A stretch of 64,000 nucleotides of DNA from Desertibaculum subflavum (GTDB lineage Bacteria > Pseudomonadota > Alphaproteobacteria > Ferrovibrionales > Ferrovibrionaceae), in NCBI GenBank assembly GCA_003576705.1, contig QOZS01000029.1, forward strand, positions 1 through 64,000. Reading direction: 5' to 3'. Under the pieces are notes generated by a model. It was not told the DNA's origin, made no database searches, and saw only the letters and a program-made list of their open reading frames with translations. The position numbers were made by a program, and so were the translations under genes. This document shows positions 50,552-59,500 of the stretch, one piece after another. The stretch's first letter is position 1. Every line of letters begins with the position of its first letter.

Positions 50552-52612
50552 ATGCAGTTGCAAGCGCCATGGCGCATCGGCGTCGATGTCGGCGGCACGT
50601 TCACCGACCTGGTGCTGGCCGACGCCGCCGGTGCCGTTCATGTCACCAAGGTGCCGTCCACGCCGGCCGACCCGGCGGAAGGCGTGGTGAACGCGCTCGG
50701 CGCCGCGGCAAAGCAGGCCGGCATGGCGCTGCCCGAACTGATGGCCGGCACTTCGTTGATGATCCACGGCTCGACCGTCGCGACCAACACCCTGCTGGAA
50801 GGCAAGGGCGCCAAGGTCGGCATGCTGACCACGGCCGGCTTCCGCGACAGCCTGGAGATCCGCCGCGGCATCCGCGAAGATCAATGGGACCACCGGGCGC
50901 CCTTCCCGCCCGTGCTGGTGCCGCGCTACCTGCGCCTGCCGGTCACCGGACGGCTCGACCGCAACGGCAACGAACTCGAGCCGGTGAGTGGGCGCGATGT
51001 CGAGGCCGCCGCTGCGGTGTTCAAGGACGAAGGCGTCGAGGCGGTGGCGCTGTGCCTGCTGCACTCCTATGCCGACCCGAAGCATGAAGTCGCGGCGGCA
51101 TCCGCCCTACGGCAACATATGAACGGCCTGCCGATCACGCTTTCCTCCGATGTGGCGCCGGTGATCGGCGAGTACGAGCGTGGCTCGACCGCGGTGCTGA
51201 ATGCCTATGTCGGCCCTCGCGTGGTTCCCTATCTCGCCGGCCTGAACCGGAAGCTGCGTCAGCTCGGCCTGCGGCATTCGCTGCTGCTGGTGCAATCGAA
51301 TGGCGGCGCCGTCTCGGTCGACCACGTGCAGGACCGGCCGGTGCAGCTCCTCCTCTCCGGACCGGCGGCCGGCGTCGGCGCGCTCAACTACTACCGCCAG
51401 ACCGCCGGCACCGACGACTTCGTCTCGATGGAGATCGGCGGCACGAGCTGCGACGTGGCGCTGATGAGCAAGGGCGATGTCGCGGTCACGGATCAGATAT
51501 TGGTCGGCGGCTATCACGCGGCGATCCCGGCGATCGAGATCCACACGGTGGGCGCCGGCGGCGGCACCATCGCCGGGGTCGACGGCGCCGGCATGCTGTT
51601 CGCCGGCCCCCGCGGTGCCGGTGCCGTGCCCGGCCCCGCCTGCTATGGCCGCGGCAATGCCGAGCCGACGGTGACCGACGCGCAGTTGGTGCTCGGCCGG
51701 CTGCGCCCTGGCCCCTATGCCGGCGGCGCGGTGAACCTCGATGACGGACTCGCCCGGGAGGCGATCGAGACCAAGGTGGCGCGGCCGCTCGGCCTTACCA
51801 TCGAGCGCGCCGCCGCCGGCATCATCCGCCTGTTGGAACAGAACCTGCTGCACGCGGTGGAGCGCATGAGCATCGAGCGCGGCTACGACCCGCGACGCTT
51901 CACCCTGGTCGCCGCCGGCGGCGCGGGCCCGATGCACGGCGCGGCCGTGGCCCGCGCGCTCGGTTCCCGCCGCTGCTATGTGCCCCGCCTCGCCGGCGCC
52001 TTCTGCGCGCTCGGCATGCTGAACACCGATGTGCGCCAGGATTTCCTGCGGGTGCATTTTGCCGATCTCGACCGCGCCGACCGATCCGCCTTGGAGGACC
52101 GCTTCGCGGCGCTGGAGCGAGAGGCGGGCGCCGCGATGGATGCCGAAGGCTTTGGCGGCGAGCGGGCGCGGCTGGTGCGCAGCCTCGATCTCCGCTATCT
52201 GGGCCAGCAATATGCGATCCGGATCGAGCTCGCTTCCGGCTTCGAGCCGATGGCCATCCGCCGCCGCTTCGAGGAAGAGCACGACCGGATGTTCGGCCAC
52301 ATCCAGCCGCAGGGCACGATCGAGGTAACAGCGCTCCGCCTCGCCGCGATCGGCGCCGTGGAACGCCTGCGGCCGGCGGCACCGCCGGCCGCGCCGCCGC
52401 CGCGACCGGTCGCGCGCCGACCGGTCTGGCAGGACGAGGCATCCGGCTGGGTCGAGACGCCGGTCTTCGCCGGAGCGGATCTCGCGCCCAGCCACCGGCT
52501 CGCCGGCCCGCTGGTCGTCGAGGAATTGACGACCACGGTGCTGGCCGGTCCGGGCGACACGCTTGCCGTCGATGCCAGTGGCAATTTCGACATCGCCGTG
52601 GGGGCCGCATGA
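50552..52612 (+). CDS. hyuA: hydantoinase/5-oxoprolinase subunit A
   Basis: The 686-residue subunit has the ASKHA-type phosphate loop GVDVGGTFTDLVL, STVATNTLLEGKGA, and metal/ATP loops SMEIGGTSCDVA and GAGGGTI. With HyuB it hydrolyses hydantoins or 5-oxoproline in an ATP-dependent way. The substrate cannot be separated from sequence. Overlap with the following HyuB ATG indicates a stoichiometric pair. The gene lies five bases after the DUF482 stop. Confidence 0.93.
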   Translation: MQLQAPWRIGVDVGGTFTDLVLADAAGAVHVTKVPSTPADPAEGVVNALGAAAKQAGMALPELMAGTSLMIHGSTVATNTLLEGKGAKVGMLTTAGFRDSLEIRRGIREDQWDHRAPFPPVLVPRYLRLPVTGRLDRNGNELEPVSGRDVEAAAAVFKDEGVEAVALCLLHSYADPKHEVAAASALRQHMNGLPITLSSDVAPVIGEYERGSTAVLNAYVGPRVVPYLAGLNRKLRQLGLRHSLLLVQSNGGAVSVDHVQDRPVQLLLSGPAAGVGALNYYRQTAGTDDFVSMEIGGTSCDVALMSKGDVAVTDQILVGGYHAAIPAIEIHTVGAGGGTIAGVDGAGMLFAGPRGAGAVPGPACYGRGNAEPTVTDAQLVLGRLRPGPYAGGAVNLDDGLAREAIETKVARPLGLTIERAAAGIIRLLEQNLLHAVERMSIERGYDPRRFTLVAAGGAGPMHGAAVARALGSRRCYVPRLAGAFCALGMLNTDVRQDFLRVHFADLDRADRSALEDRFAALEREAGAAMDAEGFGGERARLVRSLDLRYLGQQYAIRIELASGFEPMAIRRRFEEEHDRMFGHIQPQGTIEVTALRLAAIGAVERLRPAAPPAAPPPRPVARRPVWQDEASGWVETPVFAGADLAPSHRLAGPLVVEELTTTVLAGPGDTLAVDASGNFDIAVGAA

Positions 52613-54345
52613 CCGCGCTCGATCCCGTCCAGCTGGCGCTGACGCAGAAGCGCCTCGACCACATCGCGCGGCAGATGGGCTGGGTGATGACCCGCACGGC
52701 GCGCAGCCCGATCTTCAACCAGAGCCACGATTTCTCCTGCTTCATCGCCAGCCCCGACGGCACGCTGGTGAGCCAGGCCGACGGCATCCCGATCCATACC
52801 GGCGGCGGCGGCTTCTCGGTGCGCGCCATCCTCAAGGCCTTCGCCGGCCGGATCGAGGATGGCGACGTCTTCCTGCTCAACGATCCCTATGTCGCCGGCG
52901 GCAATCATCTGCCGGACTGGGTGATCGCGCGCCCGGTCTTCGTCGAAGGCCGGCTCGCCGGCTTCGCCTGCAACCGCGCGCATCAATCGGATATCGGCGG
53001 CGGCGCGGCGGGCACCTACAACTCCGCCGCGACCGAGATCTTCCACGAGGGCATCCGCCTGCCGGTGCTGAAGCTGATCGAGCGCGGCGCATTGCGCGAC
53101 GACCTGTGGCAGTTGCTGATGATCAACAGCCGGACGCCGGAGCTGCTCGACGGTGACCTGCGCGCCATGATCGGTTCGACCCGGATCGGCGCGGATCGAA
53201 TTGCCGCGCTGGTTCGCGAGGCGGGGGTCGAGACCGGTCTCGCGCTCTACGAGGGCATTCTCGCCCATGCCGACCGCCGCTTCCGCGCCGCGCTCGCGAC
53301 CCTGCCCCCGGGCCGCTACGAGGGCAGCGACATGACCGACAACGACTGTTTCGAGAAGAAGGACACGGTCATCCGCGTCGCTCTGACCTTGGACGACAAC
53401 GGCCTGCATGTCGACTTCACCGGCACCGACCCGCAGATGCGGGGCTTCAAGAACTCCTCGCTCGCCAACACCTACTCCGCCGTCTACATGGCGCTCGCCT
53501 CGTTCTTCGAGCCCGACCTGCCGCGGAACGAGGGCACCTTCCGCTCGGTCCGCATCACCGCGCCCGAAGGCAGCGTGATCAACGCCCGCCCCCCGGCGCC
53601 GATGACCATGTGCACGGTCTTCGTGGCGCACGAGATCGTGCACGCGATCTGGAAGGCGCTCGCCAAGGCGGACCCGACGCGCGCCTGCGCCGGCTGGGGC
53701 AAGACCATCCACAACATCACCTCGGGCCTGGGATCCGACGGCCAGCGCTTCGTCATGTACCACTGGAACGCCATGATGGCGGGCGGCGCCGTGCCGGGGC
53801 GCGACGGCCTCAACCAGATCGGCCTGCTGATCGCGCTGGGCGGCCTGGTGGTGCCGAATGTCGAGGTCTACGAGCAGCTCTACCCGACCCTGATCCGCCG
53901 GCACGAGTTCCGTACCGATGGCGGCGGCCTTGGCGAGTTCCGCGGCGGCACCGGCGTCGAATACGAGGCGGATATGCAGGTCGCCTGCGACTGGACCTTC
54001 CGCGGCGAGGGCCTCGGCTATCCGACCGGCTACGGCGTGGCCGGCGGCGGCTTCGGCGCGGCGGGCCGCATGTCGGTCGAGACCGCGGAGGGCCGCCATA
54101 TCGAAGCGCCGCAATACGGGCTGGCGCAGTTCGGCCCGGCGACCATCCATGCCTCCTCGCCCGGCGGCGGCGGCCTCGGCCATCCTTTCGACCGCGCGGC
54201 TGAGTTTGTGCGCCGCGACGTGCGCGACGGCGTGGTGAGCCTGGAATCCGCGCGGCGCGATTACGGCGTCGTGCTCGCCGGCCCCAGATTCGAGATCGAC
54301 GCCCAGGCGACCGCCGCCGCGCGTCAGCAACGGAGCAGCGCATGA
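52609..54345 (+). CDS. hyuB: hydantoinase/5-oxoprolinase subunit B
   Basis: The 578-residue subunit has the characteristic ARSPIFNQSHDFSCFI N-terminal region, VFLLNDPYVAGGNHLPDW, and GEGLGYPTGY and GGGGLGHPFDRA near the end. It partners HyuA in ATP-dependent hydantoin or oxoproline hydrolysis. Start and stop overlap both neighbours by four bases, so it is firmly in the operon. Confidence 0.93.
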   Translation: MTALDPVQLALTQKRLDHIARQMGWVMTRTARSPIFNQSHDFSCFIASPDGTLVSQADGIPIHTGGGGFSVRAILKAFAGRIEDGDVFLLNDPYVAGGNHLPDWVIARPVFVEGRLAGFACNRAHQSDIGGGAAGTYNSAATEIFHEGIRLPVLKLIERGALRDDLWQLLMINSRTPELLDGDLRAMIGSTRIGADRIAALVREAGVETGLALYEGILAHADRRFRAALATLPPGRYEGSDMTDNDCFEKKDTVIRVALTLDDNGLHVDFTGTDPQMRGFKNSSLANTYSAVYMALASFFEPDLPRNEGTFRSVRITAPEGSVINARPPAPMTMCTVFVAHEIVHAIWKALAKADPTRACAGWGKTIHNITSGLGSDGQRFVMYHWNAMMAGGAVPGRDGLNQIGLLIALGGLVVPNVEVYEQLYPTLIRRHEFRTDGGGLGEFRGGTGVEYEADMQVACDWTFRGEGLGYPTGYGVAGGGFGAAGRMSVETAEGRHIEAPQYGLAQFGPATIHASSPGGGGLGHPFDRAAEFVRRDVRDGVVSLESARRDYGVVLAGPRFEIDAQATAAARQQRSSA

Positions 54346-54836
54346 TCAACGCCCACCTCACCCGTCTCGGCGAACAGGCCGCGGCCATCCTGGTCGCCCG
54401 CAAGGAGACCGTCGGCGTTTCGGAAAGCTCGGCCGGCGGGCTGATCGCCGCCTCTCTGCTGGCCGTGCCCGGCGCCTCCGCCTATTTCCTCGGCGGCAGC
54501 GTCACCTATGCGCGGCCCGCCGCGCGCGGCTTTCTGGGCGTCGAGCGCCTGCCCGAAGGCATGCGTAGCGCGACCGAGCCCTATGCCGCCTTCATGGCCG
54601 GGCGCGTGCGCGAGCGGGTCGGCGCCACCTGGGGACTGGCCGAGGCCGGCGCCGCCGGGCCGACCGGCAACCGCTACGGCGACCCGGCCGGGCATAGCTG
54701 CCTCGCCGTGGCCGGCCCCGACGCGCGCGTGCGCACCTTGCGCACCGGATCGGGCGACCGGCCGGCCAACATGGTGGCCTTCGCCGAAGCCGCGCTGACC
54801 TTGTTCGTCGAGGCGCTGCACGCCGGCAAGGCGTGA
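54342..54836 (+). CDS. CinA C-terminal domain (PncC-type) amidase
   Basis: The 164-residue protein is a stand-alone CinA C-terminal domain: SESSAGGLIAASLLAVPGASAYFLGGSVTY and later AEAGAAGPTG. This domain deamidates nicotinamide mononucleotide in NAD recycling. Here, inside a hydantoinase operon and slightly divergent from housekeeping CinA, it could act on another amide. It overlaps hyuB as ATGA. Confidence 0.85.
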   Translation: MINAHLTRLGEQAAAILVARKETVGVSESSAGGLIAASLLAVPGASAYFLGGSVTYARPAARGFLGVERLPEGMRSATEPYAAFMAGRVRERVGATWGLAEAGAAGPTGNRYGDPAGHSCLAVAGPDARVRTLRTGSGDRPANMVAFAEAALTLFVEALHAGKA

Positions 54837-54846
54837 TCGCATCGAC

Positions 54847-55815
54847 GTGCCCGGTCTTCGGCACATCGCCTTCGCGGCCGCCCTTGCCGTGGCCGTGCCG
54901 ACGCATGCCGGCGAGCCGGCGACCGAAGCGGTCGCGATCGGCGTGGCAGGCGGGCAGCTGCATGGCACCCTGCTCAGCCCTGCCGAGGTGGCGAGTCCGC
55001 CAACGGTGCTGATCCTGCCCGGATCCGGCCCGACCGATCGCGACGGCAACCAGCGCCAGCTGCGCAACGACAGCCTGAAACAGCTGGCGGAGGGATTGGC
55101 CGCCCGCGGAATCGCGACGCTCAGGATCGACAAGCGGGGGGTCGGCGCCAGTGCCGGCGCCGCGCGACAGGAATCCGAGCTGCGCTTCGACGACTATGTC
55201 GCGGATGCGGTCGCCTGGCTCAGCCTTCTGAAGCAACGGGCCGGTGCCGCGCCCGTCTTCGCGCTCGGTCATAGCGAAGGCGCGCTGATCGCGATCCTGG
55301 CGGCAGAGCGGATACCTGTCGCCGGCCTGATCACGGTCGCCGGTCCCGGCTTCGGCTTCGGCACGCTGCTGCGGCGTCAGCTCGATGCGGCGGGCCTGCC
55401 GCCCGTCGAGCGCGCCCGGGCCGAGAACATGCTGGCCGCGCTCGAGGCCGGCCAGGCGGTGACCGACGTGCCGCCGGAATGGCTGTGGCTGTTTCGGCCG
55501 GGCGTGCAGCCCTATCTGATCTCGCTGGCGCGGCACGATCCTGCCGATGCGCTGGCGCGGCTCGGCGTCCCGGTGCTGGTGGCACAGGGCACGACCGACA
55601 TTCAGGTTGGCGAGGCCGATGCCCGGCGTCTCGCGGCCAGCCGGAGCGGCGTGCGTCTTGCGCTGATCGAGGGCATGAACCATGTGCTGAAGTCGGCGCC
55701 GCCGGAGCGCAGCGCCAATATCGCGACCTATTCCGAGCCGGCGCTGCCCGTTCGCGTCGAGCTCGTCGATGCGATCGCCGATTTCGTTCGCGAAGTACGG
55801 CAAACCCGGCGCTAG
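54847..55815 (+). CDS. secreted alpha/beta hydrolase
   Basis: The 322-residue product starts at GTG, ten bases after the CinA-domain gene. A short hydrophobic N-terminus (about residues 6-21) ending THAG looks like a signal peptide. The hydrolase part has LILPGSGPTDRDGN, LRIDKRGVGAS, nucleophile Ser in GHSEGA and a C-terminal GMNHVLK His. It resembles peptidases of the S9/S15-like esterase group. It is the last gene of the RidA-HyuAB operon. Confidence 0.83.
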   Translation: MPGLRHIAFAAALAVAVPTHAGEPATEAVAIGVAGGQLHGTLLSPAEVASPPTVLILPGSGPTDRDGNQRQLRNDSLKQLAEGLAARGIATLRIDKRGVGASAGAARQESELRFDDYVADAVAWLSLLKQRAGAAPVFALGHSEGALIAILAAERIPVAGLITVAGPGFGFGTLLRRQLDAAGLPPVERARAENMLAALEAGQAVTDVPPEWLWLFRPGVQPYLISLARHDPADALARLGVPVLVAQGTTDIQVGEADARRLAASRSGVRLALIEGMNHVLKSAPPERSANIATYSEPALPVRVELVDAIADFVREVRQTRR

Positions 55816-55879
55816 AGCCCCGAGCGACAGTCCCGGCGCGAGGTGCCTTGTTCGCGCGGGACGTCGTTGATAGAGTCAA

Positions 55880-55898
55880 TTGTTGCAGGACCCAACAA
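55880..55898. promoter_or_regulatory. putative MarR operator (TTGTTG-N7-CAACAA)
   Basis: TTGTTG (55880-55885) and CAACAA (55893-55898) are perfect inverted arms separated by 7 bases, 21 bases upstream of the MarR start. MarR proteins commonly bind short palindromes of this sort in their own promoters, and the site could also control the TRAP genes downstream. Confidence 0.55.
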
Positions 55899-55919
55899 AT
55901 GGGCCGCGCAGGGGACCGG

Positions 55920-56510
55920 ATGGGGAGCACCGCGTCGCCAATCGCCAGAGCTACCGCGCAGGCGGATGCCGGCATTCTTCGCGATGTTCGCGATGCGCCG
56001 TCCTATCAGCTCGCCATGCTGGCGAGCCTGAACGATCGCAAGGGGCAGGCGGAGTTCGCCGCGGCCTTCGGCATCAGCCTCGGCGAATGGCGGGCGCTCG
56101 CCAACATCTTCATCCTGGCCCCGGTCTCCCTGGTCGAGCTCGCGCGGGCCATGCTGCTGGACAAGGGCCAGTTGAGCCGCACGGTCCGCAGGCTGGCCAC
56201 GCGCCGCTGGGTCGCCACGCGACCCGCCCCGGAAAATCGCCGCGCCGTGCTTCTGACACTCACCTCCGCAGGCCGTACCAAGCACGATGCGCTGCTGCGC
56301 TTTGCGAATGCGCGGAACGAATCGACCATGTCGGTGCTGACACCCGACGAACGGCGGCAATTCGTGGCCTGCCTGCGCAAGCTGCGCGCCCATACCGAGG
56401 CGGAGTTCGCCGCCTTGTCGGAACACCTGGCGCGCAAGCCGCGGCATGTCGCGCGGCGCGACGGCCGCCGCGACTTCGCGGATCTTGAGATCGGGAGCGG
56501 TACGAAATGA
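55920..56510 (+). CDS. MarR-family transcriptional regulator
   Basis: The 196-residue protein has a winged helix (about residues 50-125) with LGEWRALANIFILAPVSLVELARAM, recognition helix KGQLSRTVRRLA and wing RPAPENRRAVLLTLT. I use ATG 55920, which follows GGGGACCGG; ATG 55899 sits within the operator side. It precedes the TRAP transporter genes by 69 bases on the same strand and probably controls them in response to the imported compound. Confidence 0.87.
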   Translation: MGSTASPIARATAQADAGILRDVRDAPSYQLAMLASLNDRKGQAEFAAAFGISLGEWRALANIFILAPVSLVELARAMLLDKGQLSRTVRRLATRRWVATRPAPENRRAVLLTLTSAGRTKHDALLRFANARNESTMSVLTPDERRQFVACLRKLRAHTEAEFAALSEHLARKPRHVARRDGRRDFADLEIGSGTK

Positions 56511-56579
56511 CGCGATGACGATCCCCGGCCACGCGAGGGCGCGGTCGGGCGGGAGGCCCAAAAAAGAGGAGGAACATCG

Positions 56580-57632
56580 ATGAGGATGACGTACCGGAGG
56601 ACCGCCCTCGTGGCGGCCGTGCTCGGACTCGCGCCTTTCCTGCCGTCCCGCGGCATGGCGGCGGAGACCGTCCTGTTCAACTGCTTCTTCCCGCCGCAGC
56701 ACTACATGTGCCGCGAATTCGTGCCCGAACTCGGCAAGCGCGTGGAGAAGGCCTCGGAGGGGCGGGTCAAGGTGCAGATCCCGCCGAAGAGCGCCGCGGC
56801 GCCGGGCGACCAGTACGACGCGGTCGTCAACGGCGTGGTGGATGGCGCCCTGCAGTTCAACCAGTTCCTCGGCAACATGGCGCCCGGCGTGCTGGTCGGT
56901 CAGCTGCCCTTCGTCGGCGCGGAATCGTCGCGCAGCACCACCGTCGCCCTATGGCGCACCTACCAGAAGTTCTTCGCCCCGAAGAACGAGTACAAGAAGG
57001 TCGTCCTGCTCGCGCTCTATTCCGGCAACGGGGCCGAGTTCTTCTCCACCATCGACAAGCCGATCATGACGGTGGAGGACATCCGCGACCGCAAGATGTG
57101 GGCGCTGCCGGGCGTCACCGCCGACCTGGTCAAGGCGACCGGATCGTCGGTCGTGTCCGGCCCGGCCGTGCAGATGCTGGAGATCATCTCCAAAGGCGTG
57201 GTCGACGGCTATACGGGGGTCCCGTCCAGCACGGCGGAGGAGTTCAAGCTGAGGCCCTACACGAAGTCGGTCACCGTGTTCAAAGACAAGATCTTCCAGC
57301 CGACCTTCTCGTTCTTCATCAGCGAGATCAAGTGGGCCAAGTTCACGCCCAAGGACCAGGCGGCGATCAAGGCGGCGCTGGGCGAGGATTACGGCCGCTT
57401 CATCAGCACGGCGCAGGACGCCAAGCACGAGGCGAACAACAAGAAGATCTGGGGAGCCGGGGTCAAGCGCATCGTCGGCAGCGATGCCGAGCTGGCCAAG
57501 CTCGAGGCGCTCGGCAAGCCCGTGGTCGATGCCTGGGTCGAGAAGATCAAGGCGATAGGCGTCGACGGCAGGGAGGTAATCGCGTTCTACAAGAAGGCGA
57601 TCGCGGAGGAAGGCGCGCTGGCCGCCAAGTAG
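56580..57632 (+). CDS. TRAP transporter substrate-binding protein (DctP type)
   Basis: The 350-residue protein has a signal peptide (about residues 1-27, ending MAAE-like AWA boundary at GMAAE) and the DctP fold: LGKRVEKASEGRVKVQI, MWALPGVTADLVKATG and the carboxylate-binding region around PAVQMLEIISKGVVDGYTG. It captures an organic anion in the periplasm for the DctQM permease. Substrate unknown; the sulfatase gene downstream hints at a sulfated or organic-acid ligand. AGGAGG-type site present. Confidence 0.92.
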   Translation: MRMTYRRTALVAAVLGLAPFLPSRGMAAETVLFNCFFPPQHYMCREFVPELGKRVEKASEGRVKVQIPPKSAAAPGDQYDAVVNGVVDGALQFNQFLGNMAPGVLVGQLPFVGAESSRSTTVALWRTYQKFFAPKNEYKKVVLLALYSGNGAEFFSTIDKPIMTVEDIRDRKMWALPGVTADLVKATGSSVVSGPAVQMLEIISKGVVDGYTGVPSSTAEEFKLRPYTKSVTVFKDKIFQPTFSFFISEIKWAKFTPKDQAAIKAALGEDYGRFISTAQDAKHEANNKKIWGAGVKRIVGSDAELAKLEALGKPVVDAWVEKIKAIGVDGREVIAFYKKAIAEEGALAAK

Positions 57633-57654
57633 CGCTCGATCCCGGGCGGTTGCG

Positions 57655-58194
57655 ATGCTGGAGCGCGCCTTCCACCTCACGTCGCGGGTGCTCGCCGTCA
57701 TCGCCGGCACGGCGTTGCTGGTGATGATGGTGCTCACCTTCTTCGATGTGATCGGTCGCTACGGCTTCAACAAGTCCATCTTCGGCACGGCGGAGATGGT
57801 GGAGTATCTGATGATCTTCACCATCTTCGCCGGGCTCGCCTTCGTCACCGCCACCAACGACCACATCACGGTGACCATGTTCGACGGCTGGATCGAGGCG
57901 TGGATTCCCAATCTGCGGCGCTGGGCCGTCATCGTCTTCTCGATCGCCTGCTACGCGCTGATGACGATCTATCTCGCCGTGCAGGGATTCGAGCATTGGA
58001 TCGGCAACAAGCGCTCGCCGGTGCTGGATTTGCCGATCTGGATCATGCCGGCCGCCGGTGCCGCGCTGTCGATCATCGGCCTGGCACTGATCGTGACGGC
58101 CGCGATCAAGACATCCGGCTGGCTCAATCGCGTGGCCTACGACCTGTCGAGCTTCGATGCCGCCGGCAAGCGGCCGGATGCGGACCTTTCCTGA
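57655..58194 (+). CDS. TRAP transporter small permease (DctQ type)
   Basis: The 179-residue membrane protein has four hydrophobic segments and the DctQ pattern VMMVLTFFDVIGRYGFNKSI and MVEYLMIFTIFAGLAF. It bridges the binding protein and the large permease. Located 22 bases after the binding-protein gene and seven bases before the large permease. Confidence 0.9.
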   Translation: MLERAFHLTSRVLAVIAGTALLVMMVLTFFDVIGRYGFNKSIFGTAEMVEYLMIFTIFAGLAFVTATNDHITVTMFDGWIEAWIPNLRRWAVIVFSIACYALMTIYLAVQGFEHWIGNKRSPVLDLPIWIMPAAGAALSIIGLALIVTAAIKTSGWLNRVAYDLSSFDAAGKRPDADLS

Positions 58195-58201
58195 GGGCGG
58201 G

Positions 58202-59500
58202 ATGACGATCGCGATCATCGGCTTCGTCTTCCTGCTGGTCCTCGCCTTCATCGGCTTTCCGCTCGGCTTCACGACCCTGGCCGTCGGGCTGGTCGGCTTC
58301 GCCTATGCGCGCGACTGGAACTGGCACGCTTCGCTGACCATGATGTCGCAGCAGGTGGTCGAGACCGGCGGCAGCTACGGCCTTTCCGTCATTCCGCTGT
58401 TCATCCTGATGGGCGTGTTCATCCACCGCGCCAATATCTCCGAGGACCTGTACCGCGCCTCCTACGCGCTGGTCGGCCGCTATCGTGGCGGCCTGGCCCA
58501 GGCGACCGTGCTCGCCTGTGCCGGCTTCTCGGCGGTATCGGGCTCCTCGCTCGCCACCGCGGCGACGATGACCAAGGTCGCCATGCCGCATATGCGCCGC
58601 TATCGATATGACGACGCGCTCTCCTCCGGCGTCGTCTCCGCCGGCGGCACGCTCGGCATCATGATTCCGCCCTCGGTGCCGATGGTGATCTACGGCCTGG
58701 TGGCGCAGGAAGACATCGGCAAGCTGTTCATCGCCGGCGTCATGCCCGGCATCCTGCTCACCCTGCTCTTCATGGCCGCGGTCTGGTTCACCGTGCAGCT
58801 CAATCCGGCCGCCGGCCCCGCGGGCACACGTATGCCGGCGGTGGAGCGCTGGCGCGCCTACGCCAATGTCTGGCCGGTGGTCATGCTGTTCGTGCTCATC
58901 CTCGGCGGCATCTATCTCGGCGCCTTCACGCCGACCGAGGCCTCCGGCATCGGCGCCACGGGCGCGGCGCTGTTCGCGTTCTGGCGCGGACGGCTGCGCA
59001 CCATCGCGGAGCTCTACGGCGCCTTGATCGAGGCCTGCCGCACCACAGCCACGCTTTTCATGGCCATCTTCGGCGCCCAGGTCTTCGCCAACTTCATCAA
59101 TCTATCCGGCCTGCCGGGCGAATTGATCAATATCGTGGAGGCCATGCAGCTGTCGGCCGGCGGCGTGGTGATCGCCGTCTGCGTCATCTGCATCATTCTC
59201 GGCATGATCTTCGAAAGCGTCGGGCTGCTGCTGCTGATCGTGCCGGTCTTCCTGCCGACCTTGATGGCGCTGGATGTCGATCTGATCTGGTTCGGCATCA
59301 TCATGATCGTCGTCGTCGAGATGGGGCTGATCACGCCGCCGATCGGGATGAACGTCTTCACGGTCAAGACCGTGATGCCGGATATCGCCCTGCCCCGCAT
59401 CTTCCGCGGCGTGATGCCCTTCGTGGTCGCCGATTTCGTGGCGCTCGGCCTGATCTTCTTCTTCCCGCTGATTGCGATGTGGCTGGTCAGCCACCTTTGA
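58202..59500 (+). CDS. TRAP transporter large permease (DctM type)
   Basis: The 432-residue membrane protein has about twelve segments with ISVPLFILMG-like VIPLFILMGVF, VSAGGTLGIMIPPSVPMVIYG, and a late GLITPPIGMNVF, all DctM hallmarks. It drives sodium-coupled uptake. Its end overlaps the convergent sulfatase gene by 14 bases. Confidence 0.93.
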   Translation: MTIAIIGFVFLLVLAFIGFPLGFTTLAVGLVGFAYARDWNWHASLTMMSQQVVETGGSYGLSVIPLFILMGVFIHRANISEDLYRASYALVGRYRGGLAQATVLACAGFSAVSGSSLATAATMTKVAMPHMRRYRYDDALSSGVVSAGGTLGIMIPPSVPMVIYGLVAQEDIGKLFIAGVMPGILLTLLFMAAVWFTVQLNPAAGPAGTRMPAVERWRAYANVWPVVMLFVLILGGIYLGAFTPTEASGIGATGAALFAFWRGRLRTIAELYGALIEACRTTATLFMAIFGAQVFANFINLSGLPGELINIVEAMQLSAGGVVIAVCVICIILGMIFESVGLLLLIVPVFLPTLMALDVDLIWFGIIMIVVVEMGLITPPIGMNVFTVKTVMPDIALPRIFRGVMPFVVADFVALGLIFFFPLIAMWLVSHL

